Shown here in pieces: positions 60,892 to 64,000 of a stretch of 64,000 nucleotides of DNA. The notes under the pieces were generated by a model, which saw only the letters and a list, made by a program, of their open reading frames with translations, ran no database searches and was not told the DNA's origin. The translations under genes and the position numbers were made by a program. How positions within the stretch are numbered: position 1 is the stretch's first letter; each line of letters starts with the position of its first letter. Source of the DNA: Dehalococcoides mccartyi. GTDB lineage: Bacteria; Chloroflexota; Dehalococcoidia; UBA2979. The stretch is from NCBI GenBank assembly GCA_945865925.1, contig CAMBFG010000001.1:370703-434702 (forward strand), read 5' to 3'.

Positions 60892-60912
60892 GGGCCGTAG
60901 CCTTCGAGGCCT

Positions 60913-61140
60913 ATGGAACTCCGATCATTCCTCGCCGTCGCCACCATCCTCATTTCCGTGCTCCTCATCATGCTCACGCTGATGCAGGCCAAGGGCACCG
61001 GAATCTGGGGTGCCCCGGACGGCAGTCAAGAAGCCACCTTCCGTACCCGTCGGGGCATGCAGCGCACGCTGCACCGCCTCACCATCGTGGTCGCCATCGT
61101 CTTCGTGTCGATCGCGGCCTGGAGCGTGGCGGCGTCCTGA
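60913..61140 (+). CDS. secG: preprotein translocase subunit SecG
   Basis: A 75-residue SecG: two membrane helices (about 6-25 and 55-73) joined by a loop with GTGIWGAPDGSQEATFRTRRGMQRTLHRLT, the conserved Gly-rich and RG segments of SecG. It is the small third subunit of SecYEG, stimulating protein export. It lies 50 bp after yvcK. Confidence 0.92.
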   Translation: MELRSFLAVATILISVLLIMLTLMQAKGTGIWGAPDGSQEATFRTRRGMQRTLHRLTIVVAIVFVSIAAWSVAAS

Positions 61141-61156
61141 GCCGTCCCGTCCGCTG

Positions 61157-62752
61157 ATGCGCCTCCTGCGCGTCTCCCGCCGCCTCCTGCTCCCAACGCT
61201 CCTCGTGGGCGGACTTGCCCTCGTGGGCGCCCTCCTGCTGCGTAGCGCGGGTGGTGGCGCGCCCGGTGGACGCCTCGTCGAGGTCGTGGTGGGCGAGGTA
61301 CACCGCACCAGCCCGCTGGCCCCGCTCACCACCGAGGCTGAGGGCGATGTGGTCGCGCTGGTTTACGCCGGCCTCATGCGCCCGGGCCCGGACGGGACAC
61401 CCGAGGTCGACCTCGCCGAGACGTGGGAGGTGACTTCGGACGGCCTGACCTACACCTTCCGCCTGCGTCCCGGGCTCACCTGGCATGACGGCAAGCCACT
61501 CACCGCCTCGGATGTCGAGTTCACGCTTGACCGGATCCAGGCGGGAGATTTCGGCGGGCCGCCAGCGCTCGCAGCAGCCTGGGCAGGGGTGGAAGTCTTC
61601 GTCGCTGACCCACGGACCGTGCTCGTCCACCTCGTCGAGCCGTCGGCAGAATTCCTCTCGCGCGCGTCCGTCGGACTCGTCCCCCGGCACCTCGCGGACG
61701 CGATGGCTGGCGACAGCCTCGATGTCCCCCCGTTCGAACGGGAGCCGGTGGGCGCCGGTCCATACCGCGTCCGCGCGATCGAGAAGGATCGCGTGCGGCT
61801 CGAACGATTCGAGGGGTACGCGCACGGCTCGCCCCACATCGGACGGATCGAACTGCGCCTCGCACGCGACGCGGGTGAGCAGGCGCGCCTCCTCGCCGAT
61901 GGCGACGCCGATGCCGCGCTCCTCCGCGAGGCGCCGATCGAGGACGAGGCGCGGCTATCGAGGCGTCGCGATTTGGGCACCACCTTGCTCACGCGCAGCG
62001 CGTACACGCTCGTCTACCTGAACCTCACGCTCCCACCGTTCGACGACCTCGCGACACGACAGGCCCTCGCCGCCGGCCTCGACCGTGCGCCCATCGTCAC
62101 GGCGGCCGGTCGAGGGATTCATGGCCTCGCACCATTCGTACCCGGCACGTGGGGGGCGACAGGCGCGCAGGGGCCGGGTGCCGTCAACGCTGGCGGGATG
62201 CTGGAGGCCGCCGGCTGGCGCCTCGATGGTGACGGCGTGCGACGGAAGAGCGGCCGGCCGCTGACGATCGAGGTCTCCACGAACGACGATCCCACTCGCC
62301 GGGCGGTGGCGGAGGCGGTGGCCTCGCAATGGCGCAGCCTCGGCGCGGAGGTGAAGGTGGCCGTGCTGCCAGCCAACGTCCTTGTCAGGGAACGCCTCCA
62401 GCGGGCGGCGTATCAGGCCGCCGTCTACGGCTGGGACGCCGGCATCGACCCAGACCCCTACCCCGGCTGGCACACCACCCAGGTGGGCGGTGGGGGCGCG
62501 AACGTCGCAGGCTTCCAGGATCGCGAGGCCGACGTACTCCTCGAGACCGCGCGCACCAACCTCGACGCGCGCGAACGGCGCGAGTTGTACGGGCTGTTCA
62601 CGGCGCGCTTCACCGGACAGGCCGCAAGCGTCGTGCTCTACTACCCCCAGCGGCCGTATGTGCTGCCTGCCGGGCTGCAGGGGTTCACGGCGGGCGTGCT
62701 CTTCACCCCCGGCAGCCGCTTCCGTGACGTCCACCTCTGGCAACTGCCGTAG
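61157..62752 (+). CDS. solute-binding protein family 5 (peptide/nickel-type)
   Basis: A 531-residue extracytoplasmic solute-binding protein starting at ATG 61157, 16 bp after secG. An N-terminal signal/anchor helix (LLLPTLLVGGLALVGALLL) lacks a lipobox Cys. Family features: YAGLMRPGPDG, ETWEVTSDGLTYTFRLRPGLTWHDGKPLTASDVEFTLDRI (split over loops), NLTLPPFDDLATRQALAAGLDR, and YGWDAGIDPDPYPGWHT. No ABC permease or ATPase gene is adjacent, so it is an orphan in this window. The ligand could be a peptide or similar. Confidence 0.92.
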   Translation: MRLLRVSRRLLLPTLLVGGLALVGALLLRSAGGGAPGGRLVEVVVGEVHRTSPLAPLTTEAEGDVVALVYAGLMRPGPDGTPEVDLAETWEVTSDGLTYTFRLRPGLTWHDGKPLTASDVEFTLDRIQAGDFGGPPALAAAWAGVEVFVADPRTVLVHLVEPSAEFLSRASVGLVPRHLADAMAGDSLDVPPFEREPVGAGPYRVRAIEKDRVRLERFEGYAHGSPHIGRIELRLARDAGEQARLLADGDADAALLREAPIEDEARLSRRRDLGTTLLTRSAYTLVYLNLTLPPFDDLATRQALAAGLDRAPIVTAAGRGIHGLAPFVPGTWGATGAQGPGAVNAGGMLEAAGWRLDGDGVRRKSGRPLTIEVSTNDDPTRRAVAEAVASQWRSLGAEVKVAVLPANVLVRERLQRAAYQAAVYGWDAGIDPDPYPGWHTTQVGGGGANVAGFQDREADVLLETARTNLDARERRELYGLFTARFTGQAASVVLYYPQRPYVLPAGLQGFTAGVLFTPGSRFRDVHLWQLP

Positions 62753-62769
62753 CGACGGAGAGGCGACCG

Positions 62770-63738
62770 ATGCGCATCGTCTTCTTCGGCTCGCCGGAGT
62801 ACGCCGTCCCCTCGCTGCGGGCGTGCCTTGACCTCGTCAACGCCGAGGTCGTCGCGGTGGTGACGCAGCCTGACCGGCCACGCGGGCGCTCCGGCGCTGC
62901 CCTCGCGACACCCGTGAAGGCACTCGCGGTCGAAGCGGGCGTGGCAACGATCCTGCAGCCCGAACGCGTACGGCGCGACACCGCCGAGGTGCTCGGCGCG
63001 CTCCGCCCGGACGTCGGTGTAGTCGCGGCCTCCGGCCACATTCTCCCCTCGTACCTCCTCGCGCTATTCCCGCACCGCGTGCTCAACATCCATGCCTCGC
63101 TGCTACCGAGGCATCGAGGCGCCTCGGCCGTCGCGAGCGCGATCCTCGCCGGCGACGCGGAGAGCGGCGCCACGATCATGGAGGTCGTCCGCGAGGTAGA
63201 TGCCGGCCCCATCGTCGCGCAGGCGCGCATCCCCATCGGCCCGCTGGACACCACAGACACCCTCACGGAGCACATCGCCGAGGCCGGTGCGAGGCTGCTC
63301 GCGGACGTACTGCCGCGCTGGGGGGCGGGCGCGATCACCTCGATCCCTCAGGACGCCTCGCTGGTTACGTTCGCGCCGAAACTCGCGAAGGAGGACGGCC
63401 GCATCGACTGGTCGCACTCCGCGACCGCGATCGACCGTGCCATCCGCGCCTTCCAGCCGTGGCCCACAGCGTTCACCACCTACCGAGGCGAGCCGCTGAC
63501 GATCCATGCGGCGTGGCCGCTCGCCGTGAGCCTCGATGTGCTGCCCGGCACGGTGGTGGCCGGTGACGGGGTGCCGCTGCCCTCGCTGCTGCCCGGACGT
63601 ACCGTGCGGGCGCTGGTGGCGTGTGGCGAGGGGGCGCTGGCGCTCCTCGACATCCAGCGGCCCGGGAAACGCGCCACACCGATCGAGGCGTACCTGAATG
63701 GTGACCGCACGTTCATCGGTTCGCGGCTAGGCGCGTAG
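62770..63738 (+). CDS. fmt: methionyl-tRNA formyltransferase
   Basis: A 322-residue Fmt adding the formyl group to initiator Met-tRNA. MRIVFFGSPEYAVPSL, TQPDRPRGR, then VLNIHASLLPRHRGASAV with the catalytic Asn and His, and a VREVDAGPIV segment carrying the catalytic Asp. The C-terminal OB-fold tRNA-binding domain (about 210-322) is complete. It is 17 bp after the binding-protein gene and 10 bp before rlmN. Confidence 0.96.
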   Translation: MRIVFFGSPEYAVPSLRACLDLVNAEVVAVVTQPDRPRGRSGAALATPVKALAVEAGVATILQPERVRRDTAEVLGALRPDVGVVAASGHILPSYLLALFPHRVLNIHASLLPRHRGASAVASAILAGDAESGATIMEVVREVDAGPIVAQARIPIGPLDTTDTLTEHIAEAGARLLADVLPRWGAGAITSIPQDASLVTFAPKLAKEDGRIDWSHSATAIDRAIRAFQPWPTAFTTYRGEPLTIHAAWPLAVSLDVLPGTVVAGDGVPLPSLLPGRTVRALVACGEGALALLDIQRPGKRATPIEAYLNGDRTFIGSRLGA

Positions 63739-63748
63739 GATCGAAGCC

Positions 63749-64000
63749 ATGCGCCACTTGCTCGACCTCTCAAAGGACGAACTCACCGCGTGGCTCGCCG
63801 AGCACGGTGAGCCGGGCTACCGCACGGCGCAGATCTCCCGCTGGGCGTTGCAACGAGGCGTGACCGACTTCGAGGCGATGACCGACCTCCCGAGCGCGCT
63901 GCGCGCCACGCTCGCCTCGGAGTTCGCGCTTACGCCGCTGGCGGTGCTGGCGACGCGGATCGCGGACGACGGCGACACCACGAAGGTGCTCCTCGACCTC
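63749..64000 (+). CDS. rlmN: dual-specificity RNA methyltransferase RlmN, N-terminal part (cut by window end)
   Basis: Eighty-four codons from ATG 63749 to the window end: Met-Arg-His-Leu-Leu-Asp-Leu-Ser, then ELTAWLAEHGEPGYRTAQISRWALQRGVTDFEAMTDLPSALR, the conserved RlmN N-terminal helical region. RlmN methylates A2503 of 23S rRNA and A37 of some tRNAs, using radical SAM chemistry. The radical-SAM CxxxCxxC is beyond the window, so completeness cannot be judged. Confidence 0.92.
   Translation, partial: MRHLLDLSKDELTAWLAEHGEPGYRTAQISRWALQRGVTDFEAMTDLPSALRATLASEFALTPLAVLATRIADDGDTTKVLLDL

Overview
The window is a G+C-rich (about two thirds by eye), densely packed bacterial chromosome segment with short intergenic gaps, many 1-4 bp start/stop overlaps, frequent GTG starts and tRNA genes that encode their CCA end. 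The gene set (2-oxoacid:ferredoxin oxidoreductase, ACT-domain malic enzyme, F420/FMN-type oxidoreductases, many family III CoA-transferases and enoyl-CoA hydratases, YvcK with membrane helices, DUF1800/DUF1501 pair) fits an aerobic heterotrophic member of Chloroflexota, perhaps Dehalococcoidia-like. This is an inference from gene content; an actinobacterium-like lineage is the main alternative.

Region by region. 0-8.4 kb: small hypothetical proteins, a flavodoxin-like protein, a PTPS/QueD-family enzyme with Glu where the catalytic Cys usually sits, KorB/KorA, a stand-alone Lrp ligand domain, an MFS exporter, an alpha/beta hydrolase and a peroxiredoxin. 8.5-13.3 kb: a zinc metallopeptidase and a polA-mutM operon whose Pol I has a degenerate proofreading domain. 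13.4-18 kb: a nuclease, then a minus-strand operon (small coiled-coil protein, CcdA, hypothetical, threonine aldolase, lipoprotein). The CcdA gene has its two halves in reversed order. 18.2-20.9 kb: two tRNA-Glu genes, an LLM-class oxidoreductase, and a membrane-anchored protein whose C-terminus is frameshifted by a 31-bp tandem duplication. 21-26 kb: DUF1800-DUF1501 pair, malic enzyme, sulfite-oxidase-like protein. 26-29.3 kb: lspA-rluD-gltX followed by tRNA-Gln.

29.4-35.7 kb: an SDR and a PAC2 protein, then a set matching the decaprenyl-phosphoryl-arabinose (DPA) pathway: a DPPR-synthase-type UbiA enzyme, divergent from GtrA-DprE1-DprE2 in the same order as mycobacterial Rv3789-Rv3790-Rv3791, then a glycerophosphodiesterase. 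35.8-38.7 kb: tRNA-Trp, -Leu, -Cys and -Leu, TrmH, an ASCH-type protein and an atypical SDR. 38.8-56 kb: an acyl-CoA metabolism region. It holds a fused two-half CoA-transferase between two hydratases; a four-gene operon with a ferritin-like diiron protein, a ligand-less paralogue, an FmdB zinc ribbon and an SCP2-like protein; and a long minus-strand operon with two further CoA-transferase pairs. In every pair one half keeps the catalytic Asp and the other has lost it. 56-64 kb: RarA, DUF402, GatB, YvcK, SecG, an orphan solute-binding protein, Fmt and the start of RlmN.

The most unusual items are the permuted CcdA, the DPA cluster outside a recognisable mycolic-acid context, the recurring active/inactive pairing in both the diiron and CoA-transferase families, and the 31-bp duplication frameshift. 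No CRISPR array, insertion sequence, prophage or rRNA was seen.
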